From NCBI GenBank assembly GCA_017650305.1, contig JAGCFD010000060.1, positions 92,457 through 156,456 on the forward strand: a DNA stretch of 64,000 nucleotides. The letters are read 5' to 3'. The DNA is from Bacteroidales bacterium. GTDB taxonomy: Bacteria; Bacteroidota; Bacteroidia; Bacteroidales; WCHB1-69. Positions 36,101 to 44,809 of the stretch are shown here, one piece after another. The notes beneath the pieces were generated by a model. That model was not told where the DNA came from. It worked only from the letters and a program-made list of their open reading frames with translations, and ran no database searches. The position numbers were made by a program, and so were the translations under genes. Positions within the stretch are counted from its first letter, which is position 1. Each line of letters opens with the position of its first letter.

Positions 36101-36679
36101 GAAGGAGGCGATGTCTTGACCGAAACGCTGCACCTTCAAACATCGGCAGGGTGCGACAGTGTGGTCAATCTTACCCTGACCGTCATTGACACAGCATTGG
36201 AGATCATCTCCTCTTCGCAAGACTTTTGTGAAGATTTGTCCACGGAGCTTACGGCTGTCACGGCCATGACGAATTTCCTTTGGAATACGGGTGCCCATAC
36301 CCAACAGATCACGGCAACCCATTCGGGAACCTACACTGTGAAGGCGTTTCAAAGCGATTGTTCGGTTTCCGCACATTATACTATCGAAACGTGTGATGTG
36401 AACCTCTATCTTCCGAATGCCATCACACCCAGTAACGGTGACGGGCTGAATGACTATTTCTCTATTCCGATAAAGACGCAAATGCTCATCGCTGAGTTTG
36501 AAATAGCGATCTATGACCGCTGGGGTGAATTGGTCTTTTTCTCCACAGACAAGAATTTCCATTGGAATGGAGAGGTTCGTGGCAAGGTACATTACGACAA
36601 TACGTATAGCTATGTTATCCGATACACCAATGCCAGCGGACGTCCGTACCTCTACAGAGGTTCATTGGTTGTGTTGTAG
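33131..36679 (+). CDS. Large T9SS type B cargo with P-domain, SprB-like repeat and gliding-type C-terminal domain
   Basis: 1182 residues with a signal peptide ending near SARC. Residues about 50-115 hold an immunoglobulin-like repeat unit (PFHWNGKTFNSAGTKTAIL), seen again around 575 and 695. Residues about 235-460 look like a proprotein-convertase P-domain (YIGDLYINITCPNGQKAHIL, GSWYIEVVDAWSGDNGYIFGW) without any protease domain. Residues 525-680 carry two NNLP...GCDS modules. A SprB-type repeat (CHGGTTGGATATVAGGQAPF) lies near 740. The last 95 residues (CDVNLYLPNAITPSNGDGLND, YDRWGELVF, YRGSLVVL) are the CHU_C/type B sorting domain. Probably a surface adhesin. Confidence 0.88.
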   Translation: MKKFWVIVLLCVCGVLSARCPVFTDLTASRIIGPYASFHNPLQNTTIASERHAMILNDELPAVASDLPDVDSSMLYLHETNVQTTVDSTVCPEALPFHWNGKTFNSAGTKTAILTAANGTDSIVIMTVSIHPQAQASIAGSGLLCPDSSVVLTANSGIAYHWNTSATTQSIAASQTGTYTVTVTDNNGCTASASHVVTATEIDGVAAINTFEMCAGNTYQMSVGYGNSTTIQLEHVATTLTLAETIFLPDGVSCPPYGCSYRSPLTFTGFASSSTIQSVNDILYVRLNMEHSYIGDLYINITCPNGQKAHILRYGGTGTSSCNNSVPNGAVGWQNGSNMSTWTELGLAYDYEATNKCNANASLNAPGVGWNYCWSNNTSEGYSYAPGAGSLIYRSVNAHNGIVDSSNVVAGTHFYHPDQSFSNLIGCPLNGSWYIEVVDAWSGDNGYIFGWELALDPSLLPLSSNPVTQAAVDGPWVNTVTDTTFTMTPPITLSQDTLIQYVVHFYDDFGCSYDTTITMPVHVPTIHTIDTIVLQNNLPLVINGQNYSQQGSFTQSLTNGHGCDSTLVVNLTVLYNVQTIADSAVCLENMPLQWNGKTFSAPGTQNAVLTAANGVDSTVVMTVSLLEPTASTVNATVVQNNLPYTLNGTQYSTSGTYYQHLTNSLGCDSVLTLNLVVYQNVSANVDTVVCASILPFVWHGLNFTDSGTQSVTLTAMNGADSTLNCHLSTDVIGAAIGNVTHVVCHGGTTGGATATVAGGQAPFTYQWTNEGGTTVSSTTSLSGQAVGTYNFTVTDMLGCTATSSVTLNHENDPLQPGTITADQDLCIYSDVAPFTGTEAAGGDGGNYQWQVSSDGSTWTPAPGTNNGQNYTYPDPANASFVVRRAWISQTCGTAYSDTVTVTVWQTFVDTVTAAVCQNSAYQDHGFDISESETETPGFLFFENLLTTGHCDSLIVLKLTVNPLFDIHIEDDVCEGSSYLRNGFNIPYTEMEGGDVLTETLHLQTSAGCDSVVNLTLTVIDTALEIISSSQDFCEDLSTELTAVTAMTNFLWNTGAHTQQITATHSGTYTVKAFQSDCSVSAHYTIETCDVNLYLPNAITPSNGDGLNDYFSIPIKTQMLIAEFEIAIYDRWGELVFFSTDKNFHWNGEVRGKVHYDNTYSYVIRYTNASGRPYLYRGSLVVL

Positions 36680-36697
36680 GTCTCTTTCTTGGTTTGA

Positions 36698-37837
36698 TTA
36701 TTTGGATTCTTCAGGCAAAGATCCCGTATGTTTTGTCTCGTGGTCAGTCAAGTCATCTTCTTCAGAGAAGTAGGCTCCAAAGAATTCTTTAACCACAATG
36801 CGCAAGAGTGTATAAGCGGGAACTGCAAAGAAGATGGCTAAAACTCCACCGATATAGCCTGCCATCAAAATAACGATGAAGATTTCAAGGGGATGCGTGT
36901 GTGTCCGTTTTCCGTAAATCTGAGGCTGGAAAATGAAATCATCCAAACCTTTGGACACTATCACGATGGTAATAACCTTGATGATGGTGCTAACAATGGT
37001 AGCAGAACCGGGGTCGGAGGCGATGAGGGCTGTGAGCGCAATAAGGACTCCAAGCACGGCTGAGATAATAGGGCCCACAAAGGGAATGATGTTCAGAAGA
37101 CCTCCCGTTATGCCGATCAGAAGCGCTTTGGGAACCCCAAATATCAGAAATAGGATGGTCTCTAATACAGCTATGATGAGCATGTCGATAAAAACACCCA
37201 CAAAATAAGAGGTGAGTTGTTCGCCTGTCGCATTTAAAATGTTGGAGAAGTTCTGGTGAAAACGCTTCGGCAACCATTTTTTGATCATTTTGAAGAAAAT
37301 CCCATTGTCCTTCAAGGCAAAGAAGGTCATGAATATAATGCAGAAAAAGGCTAAGAAGAACTTTGTTGTAAAGTGGAACGTGTCGCTGACAACATTGGAC
37401 ATGTCGATTTTCTCTATTGTTCGTTGCATCTCCTCCATGACAAAAGTAGAGAAATGTTCATGGCTTTTCAAGAAACCGAAACGGCGAAGTATCGGGTCAA
37501 AACCATTGAGCCAGTTTGCGATGTTTCCGCTCAACTCTTGAGGGTCAATGGCCATGAGGGAGGATAGCTCCCGCATGATGACGGGAAGCAAGAAGTAACC
37601 AGCCAGTACGATGACGCCTACGATGGATATCAAGGTTATGGCTGATGCCAAAGCTTTGGGCATTTGCCAATTTTTGATCTTGACTTTCGCTAAGAGTTTC
37701 ATGATGGGCTGTCCTAAGAAACAGAGTGCCAGAGAAATCAGCATGTACACTAAGATATCCCAGAAGAACCATCCCATGAAAATGATAACCCCTAGGATAA
37801 TGATGACGGCAATGATGCTTAGTTTGTTGTTGTCCAT
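36698..37837 (-). CDS. AI-2E family transporter
   Basis: 379 residues with about eight membrane segments, opening with IIAVIIILGVIIFMGWFFWDILVYMLISLALCFLG. The family's conserved stretches are visible: ALLIGITGGLLNIIPFVGPIIS and FIFQPQIYGKRTHTHPLEIF, followed by ILMAGYIGGVLAIFFAVPAYTLLRI. Members are inner membrane permeases; despite the name, most do not export autoinducer-2, and some are Na+/H+ antiporters. It starts 8 bases after tamB and is likely in its transcript. The C-terminus is acidic and short. Confidence 0.88.
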   Translation of the reverse strand: MDNNKLSIIAVIIILGVIIFMGWFFWDILVYMLISLALCFLGQPIMKLLAKVKIKNWQMPKALASAITLISIVGVIVLAGYFLLPVIMRELSSLMAIDPQELSGNIANWLNGFDPILRRFGFLKSHEHFSTFVMEEMQRTIEKIDMSNVVSDTFHFTTKFFLAFFCIIFMTFFALKDNGIFFKMIKKWLPKRFHQNFSNILNATGEQLTSYFVGVFIDMLIIAVLETILFLIFGVPKALLIGITGGLLNIIPFVGPIISAVLGVLIALTALIASDPGSATIVSTIIKVITIVIVSKGLDDFIFQPQIYGKRTHTHPLEIFIVILMAGYIGGVLAIFFAVPAYTLLRIVVKEFFGAYFSEEDDLTDHETKHTGSLPEESK

Positions 37838-37845
37838 CTATTCAG

Positions 37846-40800
37846 TTATTGTTTCGTCTCTTCGGCACTTGCAGCTTTCTCTGCATCTTTTGGCTCACCA
37901 CGTTTTTTCTTTGCCCTTTTTTTAGGGCTGTTGAAGTCTTGTTTGAATGCAAGAGCCACCCCGGCGGTGTAGTTGATCTGGTCATCCACAAAATGGTACT
38001 CGTCTCGTTCGCCGATGTAGGTGTATGCTTTGAGCTTCCAGGTGCCTTTGGGATTGATGTTGTAGTTGACAATGAAGTCACCGTACATATTGTTCAGGGC
38101 GGAACTGGCCCTGTCATCATAATAGCCGATGCTGGTCTCAATGGTTACCTTGTCTTTCAGCAGGTTGGCGCCGGCTGTGACACCATACTCGGCGGAGGTC
38201 CTGTCTGTCGCCTGGTTGTAGGTGATTCCGAAAGACCCCTTTTGGTTTGCCATCATGTCGCCAAGCATGTTGTTGATGAGATTGCTGAAGAAGTTCAACC
38301 CTGTGGATCCTAAGTCAGTTTCTCCAGAGAACAGGTCGTTGGGCATGAAGTTGTTGGTCATCAGGAAGTAGGCAAATTGTTTTGTCAGATTCTCTTTGTT
38401 GGTGGTGTCGATGGCATTGTAGAAGGATGTGCGCAACTCATTGCTGCTGTTTGGAAGTTCAAAGCTGAAGGTGGGCTCTATTTGCTGCATCAACTGCCCA
38501 TTCAAGTGGATGTACGAGTTGACATTCACGTTGCCACTCAAACCCTCTTGAGTCAAGATGTTGTTGAGCGATGTTTTGGAGGTTTTGTAAGCACTGACAG
38601 AGACCACCATGTTCTCCAGAGGACCGTCGAAATGGATGTTACCGCCGGGCACCAGTGCAAATCGGGAGTTGACAACATTGTAAAGTGCCAATCGGAAATC
38701 ACCGGAGTTGAGTCCTAAATTGCCATACAGGTTGAGCTCATCGTTAGCGTCGTCAAAAAGTAATTGGAAACGACCGTCTGCCTTGGCGTTCATTGTGCCA
38801 CCGATGGACTCGAGAATGAGGGTCACGTCAGCATCGTTTGTCACGTTGAAGGTGAAGTCGATGTCCAGGGCGGCTCCGTGATGCGGTTCCATCAGTTCTA
38901 CGATATTTTCACTTTCTGTTTTAGCTTTTGGCTTGAAATAGATGGTGCTCGATTGGGAAGCGGAGTTGGCGGAATTTATCTGCAGGGTGATGTGCGTGCC
39001 TTCCAGCGTGGTGAGATTTGGACCGCGGAAAGCCAATTTTTCATCATCTCCCTTGATGGTGATGTCGCCAGCAGCATAACCCTTTCCGTAAAAAACACTG
39101 TTTACACTTTTGGGTGTGTTTATCGCTAAAATCTTGTCAGTGTGTATTTTTAGGTCGATAAGCATGTCTTTGAACATGTTGTGTCTGATCATGCCGCTCA
39201 TGTACGCTGTGTTGTTGTCGGGATCGCGAATGAGCATCTTGTCAAACAAAATGCCATCTTTGTTGAATACAATGTCTTGGTTATGAACAAAATAGTTGGT
39301 GCTCAATGCGGCGATGCCCATGTCGGCGTCCAAAACATGTACAACCCCGTCGAAGTAAGATTTTTTAGGGTTGATATAGATGGAGAGCTCTCCCGATGCA
39401 TTGCCATGGATATGGTCGCTGAATCCCGACAGGAAAGGAGAGAGGAATCCGGCGTTAAGAGTGTCGAAGTCGGTCTTGATGGTAAAACTCTTCTGGTCTA
39501 TTTTGTAGTCTCCGTCCAAACGGGCCAAGATGTTTTTCTCCACAGGGAAGCTGCGGTAGCTCTGGTCTAACATCTTGCGGGAAGGCAATGATAGACTGTC
39601 GCTGAAGATGCCGCCCGTAAATCCAATCTTGCCCAGGGTGTCTAACAAGGCTGACACATACACGTTCCCGATAGGCTCTTCGTTGAAGGTGAAATCTTTG
39701 GCGAAGGCCTTTCCGAAAACGATGGCCTTGCCCTTTCTGTTGGCAATGTTGACCTTGGCGGACACGTCACCGTCAATGGACATGTTTGGCAAGAGAGGAT
39801 TGATGAGCTCCATGTCGACTTCGGCTAAAGAGAGTGTGAGAAGTTCGCGGGAGTCCTTGGCGTAGGCGCCGTCAATCTCAATACTACTGCCTCTGTTCGA
39901 GAATGTCAAATCCTTGACAAGCAGTTTGTCTTTTTGAATGTGGATCTCATTTTCGTTGTTGAAATTCCAATTCACATCGTTGAGGACGATGGTGGAATTA
40001 CGCAATCCTAATACAATATCTTCGGGGTTCTTCAGGGAAGCGATACCCGAAAGATTGCTTTTGTTCTCAGCGGAATTGAAAGGATTGTGCCACCGGATGT
40101 CATACTTGACAGAGTCATGGATGGCATCGGCGTTGGCGGAGATGTGGTCGAAGGAAAGACTGGACTGTTTGGCGAAGACAACGGCGGAGTCGCCTTTCAG
40201 GTTCACAGCTAAAGTCTTGTCTGGGCTGTCGTAACCGGTTAGGGAAACGTTGTACACCATAACCTTGTTGCGCAAGGCAAAGAAGGGTGAGCTGGCGGAG
40301 ATGGAGCTCCTGGATTCGTTGGCGTTGATGTCAACGTCAATAACCGAATTGGGTGCGATGAAGAGGTCGGGGAGCAGGAATTTGGTGATGGAGTAGGTGC
40401 GGTAGGTGTTCAGGTGGAACTTCACATAGCCGTCTTGGATGGGCTCTGATGAGCTGGCCAAATTCGAGGTTTGGGTGCTCGTTTTCATGATGCCGGGTAT
40501 GACATGGTGCAGCATGCCGAGGAGAGAGTCTTTGAGCGTTTCCATCTCGTAATTGGTCTCTAAAGAGGCGTTGGCGATGCCAGAGGATAAGATGTACTTG
40601 TGCATCTTGTCCACATTGATGGCAGTGAATCGGAGGCGTTCGCCTTGCACGCTGTCGGTGGCGGTCTTTACCCTGATGTTGTCAAATGCGACGAAACCAT
40701 TGGCATCGTTGAAGTTGTGGCCGCGGACCATGAAGGCAAAGTTGTCAAAGCCTAATTCAAAGTTGGGGTTCTCTTGCAAGGTGTGAATCACTTTCTGGAA

Positions 40801-42471
40801 TCCTTTGGCGGTGGCGGAATCTACCGCTGGCATGGCGGAGGCTATGGCGCCGGCGTTCAGTTGCGACAAGGCGATGTTGCCCTGCAGTGAAGGCAGCTCT
40901 TCGGTAAGGTCTAATTGCGCTACCAGATTCCCTTTGATGTTGGGATCGTGGGTGGTAAGTTCCAGATTGTACAGTCGGTTTTGGTAGTCGGCATCCACTT
41001 TGCTATGGCGGATGTTGTATCCCATGAGACGTATATCTGAGATGTTGCCGTTGAGATGCGCTTGCAGAGAGCTGAAGTCGGCGGTGTTCCAGGTGGTGCC
41101 ATCCAAGGAGCCTTCCAAGTCAATGTCCGCACTGGCGTTTCCGACAACTTTGCTGTTTCCAGTGAACTTGGCTATGTTCAGATTGTTGGCCTTGACATTG
41201 CCATTCAGTTGCATTTTGCCATTGTCGGGCAATGTGCTGAGTTGGGCCTGAAGTCCGCCGATCGAGGTATTGGCGTTAAGATCGGTGGTGAAAGAGTTCG
41301 GAGTTCCCACAAAGGATCCTTGCAATGAGACATTGCCGAACTTTTCAGCGGCTTTGGGCAGGGAGAGTTGCTTGCCCTTGGGTAATGTGAAGGCAGCCAG
41401 CTCAGGCACGTTGCAGGCGGCGGAGTCTATCTGTGCGTTTATGCGAGCATTCCAGAAGTCGGTGATGTTCTTGAAGGCAAAATCGCCTGCCAACTGCGTG
41501 AACATGCCCCAGCGAGCCCTCATGTTGATAAGGCTGAAGTCGTTGACATAACCCTGAACCCGGTCGGAGGTGATGGAGAAGACATCCTCCATGCCTTTGA
41601 TGGCCGGCGCCCAGCAGGCAATGTCTCCCATCGCCAAGACTGTGGGACGGATGTTGGCGGTGATGAGCACGGAGTCCAGAAACTCCCCGTACGTCTTCCA
41701 AGTCGGGTAGGAAAACTTCAAGTCCAGATCCAGATTGCTGCGATCTGTTATTGCCTTGAAGTTCTTGAAGGAGAGCGAAGTGTCACAGATGTTGAACTGG
41801 CCGCTGCCGTTGTTCATCTTGAATCCTCCATATTGTGAAAAGGCCATCTCCTGGAAGTCGGCGGAGATGTTTGCCCCCTTGACACTGAAGGGTTTCATGT
41901 TCCAATAGATATCCTTGAATTCAAGATAGAAGTAGTCGATGTCAGGATTGTCTTTGGTGTTATAAACCACCCGTCTGTCATCGTTGATCAACACGAAGCG
42001 CGAGTTGCTGAGGATGACGTGTGAACCTTCCAGCTCGAAGGGCTCCTTTTTTTCCTTCTTATGGAATTTCTTGGCCCACTGGGCAATGTTGATGCTTTCT
42101 TCGCCTTTGTAGGTCCTTAGCACAATGTTGGCGTTGGAGAGCTCTACGGTACCGAATTTCAGTTTTATGGGTTTCGTTTTTACCGAAAGAAGTCTTCCCT
42201 TGACCTTGCCGACATAGATCATGTCGTTGTTGTGATGGTCGGCGATGCGCACCCCGTCTGCGGCAATCTTGAGGCTCGGGGTGACGTGGATGCGTTCTAT
42301 GGAGATCTCGGTGCCCCACTTTTCGCTGATTTTTTGCGTCACCTTGCTGACGGCAAAGGTCTGAACGGCAGGCACGAAGAGCAGCCCCACCACGAGCAGG
42401 TCCAGGGCTATAAACCCCAGAAATACCCAGAGGAGTATCTTCCAAATTTTTTTTCTACTTTTGCCGCTCAC
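37846..42471 (-). CDS. tamB: TamB-like translocation and assembly module protein
   Basis: 1541 residues, starting with GTG at 42471. One N-terminal membrane anchor (KIWKILLWVFLGFIALDLLVVGLLFV) is followed by an AsmA-like stretch and more than 1000 residues of beta-helical repeats, such as LNGNVKANNLNIAKFTGNSK. The last 450 residues (DADVTLILESIGGTMNAKADGRFQLLFDD, GLNSGDFRLALYNVVNSRFALVPGG, INYTAGVALAFKQ) are the DUF490 domain. TamB spans the periplasm and helps outer membrane proteins or phospholipids move. The start codon is only 6 bases from that of the divergent tsaD. Ends in a Lys-rich tail. Confidence 0.9.
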   Translation of the reverse strand: MSGKSRKKIWKILLWVFLGFIALDLLVVGLLFVPAVQTFAVSKVTQKISEKWGTEISIERIHVTPSLKIAADGVRIADHHNNDMIYVGKVKGRLLSVKTKPIKLKFGTVELSNANIVLRTYKGEESINIAQWAKKFHKKEKKEPFELEGSHVILSNSRFVLINDDRRVVYNTKDNPDIDYFYLEFKDIYWNMKPFSVKGANISADFQEMAFSQYGGFKMNNGSGQFNICDTSLSFKNFKAITDRSNLDLDLKFSYPTWKTYGEFLDSVLITANIRPTVLAMGDIACWAPAIKGMEDVFSITSDRVQGYVNDFSLINMRARWGMFTQLAGDFAFKNITDFWNARINAQIDSAACNVPELAAFTLPKGKQLSLPKAAEKFGNVSLQGSFVGTPNSFTTDLNANTSIGGLQAQLSTLPDNGKMQLNGNVKANNLNIAKFTGNSKVVGNASADIDLEGSLDGTTWNTADFSSLQAHLNGNISDIRLMGYNIRHSKVDADYQNRLYNLELTTHDPNIKGNLVAQLDLTEELPSLQGNIALSQLNAGAIASAMPAVDSATAKGFQKVIHTLQENPNFELGFDNFAFMVRGHNFNDANGFVAFDNIRVKTATDSVQGERLRFTAINVDKMHKYILSSGIANASLETNYEMETLKDSLLGMLHHVIPGIMKTSTQTSNLASSSEPIQDGYVKFHLNTYRTYSITKFLLPDLFIAPNSVIDVDINANESRSSISASSPFFALRNKVMVYNVSLTGYDSPDKTLAVNLKGDSAVVFAKQSSLSFDHISANADAIHDSVKYDIRWHNPFNSAENKSNLSGIASLKNPEDIVLGLRNSTIVLNDVNWNFNNENEIHIQKDKLLVKDLTFSNRGSSIEIDGAYAKDSRELLTLSLAEVDMELINPLLPNMSIDGDVSAKVNIANRKGKAIVFGKAFAKDFTFNEEPIGNVYVSALLDTLGKIGFTGGIFSDSLSLPSRKMLDQSYRSFPVEKNILARLDGDYKIDQKSFTIKTDFDTLNAGFLSPFLSGFSDHIHGNASGELSIYINPKKSYFDGVVHVLDADMGIAALSTNYFVHNQDIVFNKDGILFDKMLIRDPDNNTAYMSGMIRHNMFKDMLIDLKIHTDKILAINTPKSVNSVFYGKGYAAGDITIKGDDEKLAFRGPNLTTLEGTHITLQINSANSASQSSTIYFKPKAKTESENIVELMEPHHGAALDIDFTFNVTNDADVTLILESIGGTMNAKADGRFQLLFDDANDELNLYGNLGLNSGDFRLALYNVVNSRFALVPGGNIHFDGPLENMVVSVSAYKTSKTSLNNILTQEGLSGNVNVNSYIHLNGQLMQQIEPTFSFELPNSSNELRTSFYNAIDTTNKENLTKQFAYFLMTNNFMPNDLFSGETDLGSTGLNFFSNLINNMLGDMMANQKGSFGITYNQATDRTSAEYGVTAGANLLKDKVTIETSIGYYDDRASSALNNMYGDFIVNYNINPKGTWKLKAYTYIGERDEYHFVDDQINYTAGVALAFKQDFNSPKKRAKKKRGEPKDAEKAASAEETKQ
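42456..42463 (+). promoter_or_regulatory. -7 element of the tsaD promoter, inside tamB
   Basis: TACTTTTG then CC, overlapping codons 3-6 of tamB on the other strand. It leaves only about 8-14 bases of leader before tsaD. Confidence 0.65.
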
Positions 42472-42477
42472 AATATT

Positions 42478-43500
42478 ATGCCTATGTCAGTTTATATTTT
42501 GGGTATCGAATCCTCGTGTGATGACACTTCAGCAGCGGTCATCCAAGACACTACGATTCTCTCTAATGTCATTGCCAGTCAGAAGGTTCATGCGGAATAT
42601 GGCGGGGTGGTTCCCGAGTTGGCGTCCCGCGCGCATCAGCAGAATATCATCCCCGTGATTGACACGGCATTAAAGCGTGCAAAAATACATAAAAATCAAT
42701 TATCTGCCATCGCTTTTACAAATGGGCCCGGATTGCTCGGATCCCTACTGGTAGGTAGCTCTTTCGCTAAGGCGATGGCCTATAGTCTGAACGTCCCTTT
42801 GGTCGAAGTGGACCATCTGCAGGCGCATGTGCTGGCCAATTTCCTGCAAAAACCGGATGCTCCCAAGGCTGTGCCCTCGTTCCCGTTCCTCTGCCTGACA
42901 GTCTCCGGAGGCCATACGCTATTGTTGCAGGTCCATGACCACTTCGACATGCAGCGACTCGGCGGCACAATCGACGATGCGGCGGGCGAGGCCTTCGACA
43001 AAGCGGCCAAAATCCTCGGACTCCCTTATCCCGGCGGCCCCGTCATCGACAAGTATGCCCAAGAGGGTGACCCCGACCGCTTCCAGTTCTCCATCTCCCA
43101 TCTGCCCGGCCTCGACTACAGCTTCAGTGGCCTCAAGACCTCCTTCCTCTATTTTGTCCGCGACAACTTAAAAGATAATCCGAACTTTATCGAAGAGAAT
43201 ATCCACGATTTGGCAGCCTCCATCCAGAAGGCCATCATCCAGTCGCTGATGAACAAGATGGAGAAGGCGGTGAAGCAGACCCGTTGCAAGGAGCTGGTCT
43301 TCGCGGGCGGCGTATCCGCCAACTCGGCCCTGCGCGCCGCCGCCCAGAAACTGGCCGACAAGTACCATTGTAACCTCTATCTGCCCTCCCTCGACCTGAC
43401 CACCGACAATGCCGCAATGATAGCCGTGTGCGGCTATTTCAAATATCTGAAGAAGGAGTTCGTCAATGTCGATGTGGTGCCGTACAGCAGCAGCCGGTAA
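42478..43500 (+). CDS. tsaD: tRNA N6-adenosine threonylcarbamoyltransferase
   Basis: 340 residues from ATG 42478; ATG 42484 (MSVYILGIES) is an equally good start. Motifs: LGIESSCDDTSAAVIQD, GGVVPELASRAHQQNIIPVI, FTNGPGLLGSLLVG, the metal-binding HLQAHV and LTVSGGHTLLL, then FDKAAKILGLPYPGGPVID and FAGGVSANSALR near the C-terminus. It transfers the threonylcarbamoyl group to A37 of ANN-decoding tRNAs. The long frame extending back to 42232 is the antisense of tamB and is not used. Divergent from tamB with overlapping control region. Confidence 0.95.
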   Translation: MPMSVYILGIESSCDDTSAAVIQDTTILSNVIASQKVHAEYGGVVPELASRAHQQNIIPVIDTALKRAKIHKNQLSAIAFTNGPGLLGSLLVGSSFAKAMAYSLNVPLVEVDHLQAHVLANFLQKPDAPKAVPSFPFLCLTVSGGHTLLLQVHDHFDMQRLGGTIDDAAGEAFDKAAKILGLPYPGGPVIDKYAQEGDPDRFQFSISHLPGLDYSFSGLKTSFLYFVRDNLKDNPNFIEENIHDLAASIQKAIIQSLMNKMEKAVKQTRCKELVFAGGVSANSALRAAAQKLADKYHCNLYLPSLDLTTDNAAMIAVCGYFKYLKKEFVNVDVVPYSSSR

Positions 43501-43513
43501 GGGATTTTAAAGC

Positions 43514-44623
43514 CTAATAATAGGTGATCACCCTCTCGTAGATGTTGTATTGCACCCTTTTGTGCTTCAGGTCATCCGCATTCTCGAAGGTCTCCACGGC
43601 GCGAATCCAGTTGCCGTGGCTGTCGTATTCGTAGGTGCGTTTTCTCCGTGATTCGAGCTTTAATCCGAGATACCGATCCGACTCACCTTTCTTCTTGTGC
43701 CGGTAATAGAGATTTTCCACCACGTTTCCGTGAGTGTCGTATTTGGTGGTTTCCTTGTAGTACGAATCTTCTATGGTTTCCTCTGTCAGCTTGCCGTCCG
43801 CATCATAGCGGTAGGTCATGATGCCTGCCGTCAGTCGCTCCAAGAAATCTGTTCCGTTCAGATGAAAGTTGCTGGTCGTGTAACGCATATTGCTATCCAA
43901 GACATCCCTGCCTGTCATGACGCCGTCCCTGTAATCGCGTATCACGATGCTGTCCCCCATGAAAAAGTATTCGTGGGTGTACACGACGGTGTCCTCGGCA
44001 TCGTAAACCGTCGCGCTGATGAGATTGCCCACCTCATCGTACTGGTATGTCCGGTGAAAGGCACACATGGTGTCCCCCTTCTCGTCCAATATCACATTGT
44101 AAATCAGATCGTCGTTTTTGTCATATACCTGAATGTAACGCCGCAAGTAGGGGAGGTAATCCGCACACCAGCTGCGATGATCCGTCACGCGATTCCCCTG
44201 CTCGTCGTAATATTCCGTATAGCTGTCGCCGTGGAAATGGGTCGTGTCGGTGGCATCGCGGGTGCATTCCTCCACCAGATGCCCATGCTTGTCGTATTGC
44301 TTTGTGATGGTTTCCACAAGTTTTCCCTTGATGATTTGCTTGGACCGCTTGTCCATCTTTGCCTCACAACGAAACTCCTGGACCTTCTGCACCGGACCGT
44401 TGAGGGTGGGGTGGGGCCATGTCTGTTCCGGCACCTTCACAGGCGCAGCCGTGGAGGTGTCGTGCGGCAAGGTGATCGGTTTGTAATAACTGGTGTCGCA
44501 CTCGGCATTGAATATGCTGGTCAGGTAGAGCGTGAAGGCGAGCAGAAGCAAAAGGAGCGTGAACCCGATGATGAGCAACAGGTGCGTTGTCTTTATTTTT
44601 CTTTTGAAAATGCGGGGCGACAT
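43514..44623 (-). CDS. Membrane-anchored RHS/YD-repeat-like protein
   Basis: 369 residues. An N-terminal cytoplasmic KRKIKTTH is followed by a membrane segment (LLLIIGFTLLLLLLAFTLYLTSIF), so the bulk is probably periplasmic. The body has degenerate YD/RHS-type units: YDKHGHLVEECTRDA, YYDEQGNRVTDH, YQYDEVGNLISATVYDAED, YRYDADGKLTEETIED, YDTHGNVVENLY and YEYDSHGNWIRAVETF. There is no RHS core or toxin tail. Similar small repeat proteins occur in Bacteroidota, of unknown role. It is convergent with tsaD with a 13-base gap. Confidence 0.65.
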   Translation of the reverse strand: MSPRIFKRKIKTTHLLLIIGFTLLLLLLAFTLYLTSIFNAECDTSYYKPITLPHDTSTAAPVKVPEQTWPHPTLNGPVQKVQEFRCEAKMDKRSKQIIKGKLVETITKQYDKHGHLVEECTRDATDTTHFHGDSYTEYYDEQGNRVTDHRSWCADYLPYLRRYIQVYDKNDDLIYNVILDEKGDTMCAFHRTYQYDEVGNLISATVYDAEDTVVYTHEYFFMGDSIVIRDYRDGVMTGRDVLDSNMRYTTSNFHLNGTDFLERLTAGIMTYRYDADGKLTEETIEDSYYKETTKYDTHGNVVENLYYRHKKKGESDRYLGLKLESRRKRTYEYDSHGNWIRAVETFENADDLKHKRVQYNIYERVITYY

Positions 44624-44699
44624 GGGATGATGGGGATGGGGTTAAGACAATAATGAAAGAACAACGGCAGGGGGGTGCCTTTATTGTCCAAATATTGTG

Positions 44700-44707
44700 T
44701 ATTTTTG
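44700..44707 (+). promoter_or_regulatory. -7 element of the apbE promoter
   Basis: TATTTTTG then CC, starting 110 bases before the apbE ATG. Nearly all the intervening leader is heptamer repeat. Confidence 0.65.
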
Positions 44708-44718
44708 CCCCTCATTAA

Positions 44719-44809
44719 TCAAAGTCCATAGCTAAAGGCCAACAGCCAAAGTCAAAGCTCAAAGTTCAAAGTTCAAAGTTCAAAGTCAAAGTTCATAGTC
44801 ATAGTTTCC
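44719..44809 (+). repeat. Degenerate 7-bp tandem repeat tract 2 (apbE leader)
   Basis: 91 bases, 13 x 7, ending at the base before the apbE ATG. It starts with units like CCATAGC, TAAAGGC and CAACAGC and becomes CAAAGTT-like, with AAAGTTC three times in a row at 44761-44781. Toward the ATG some units are 6 bases, so the frame slips. Confidence 0.85.

Noticed and set aside
43514-44623. RHS polymorphic toxin
   Set aside because: No RHS core, no variable C-terminal toxin and no immunity gene next to it.
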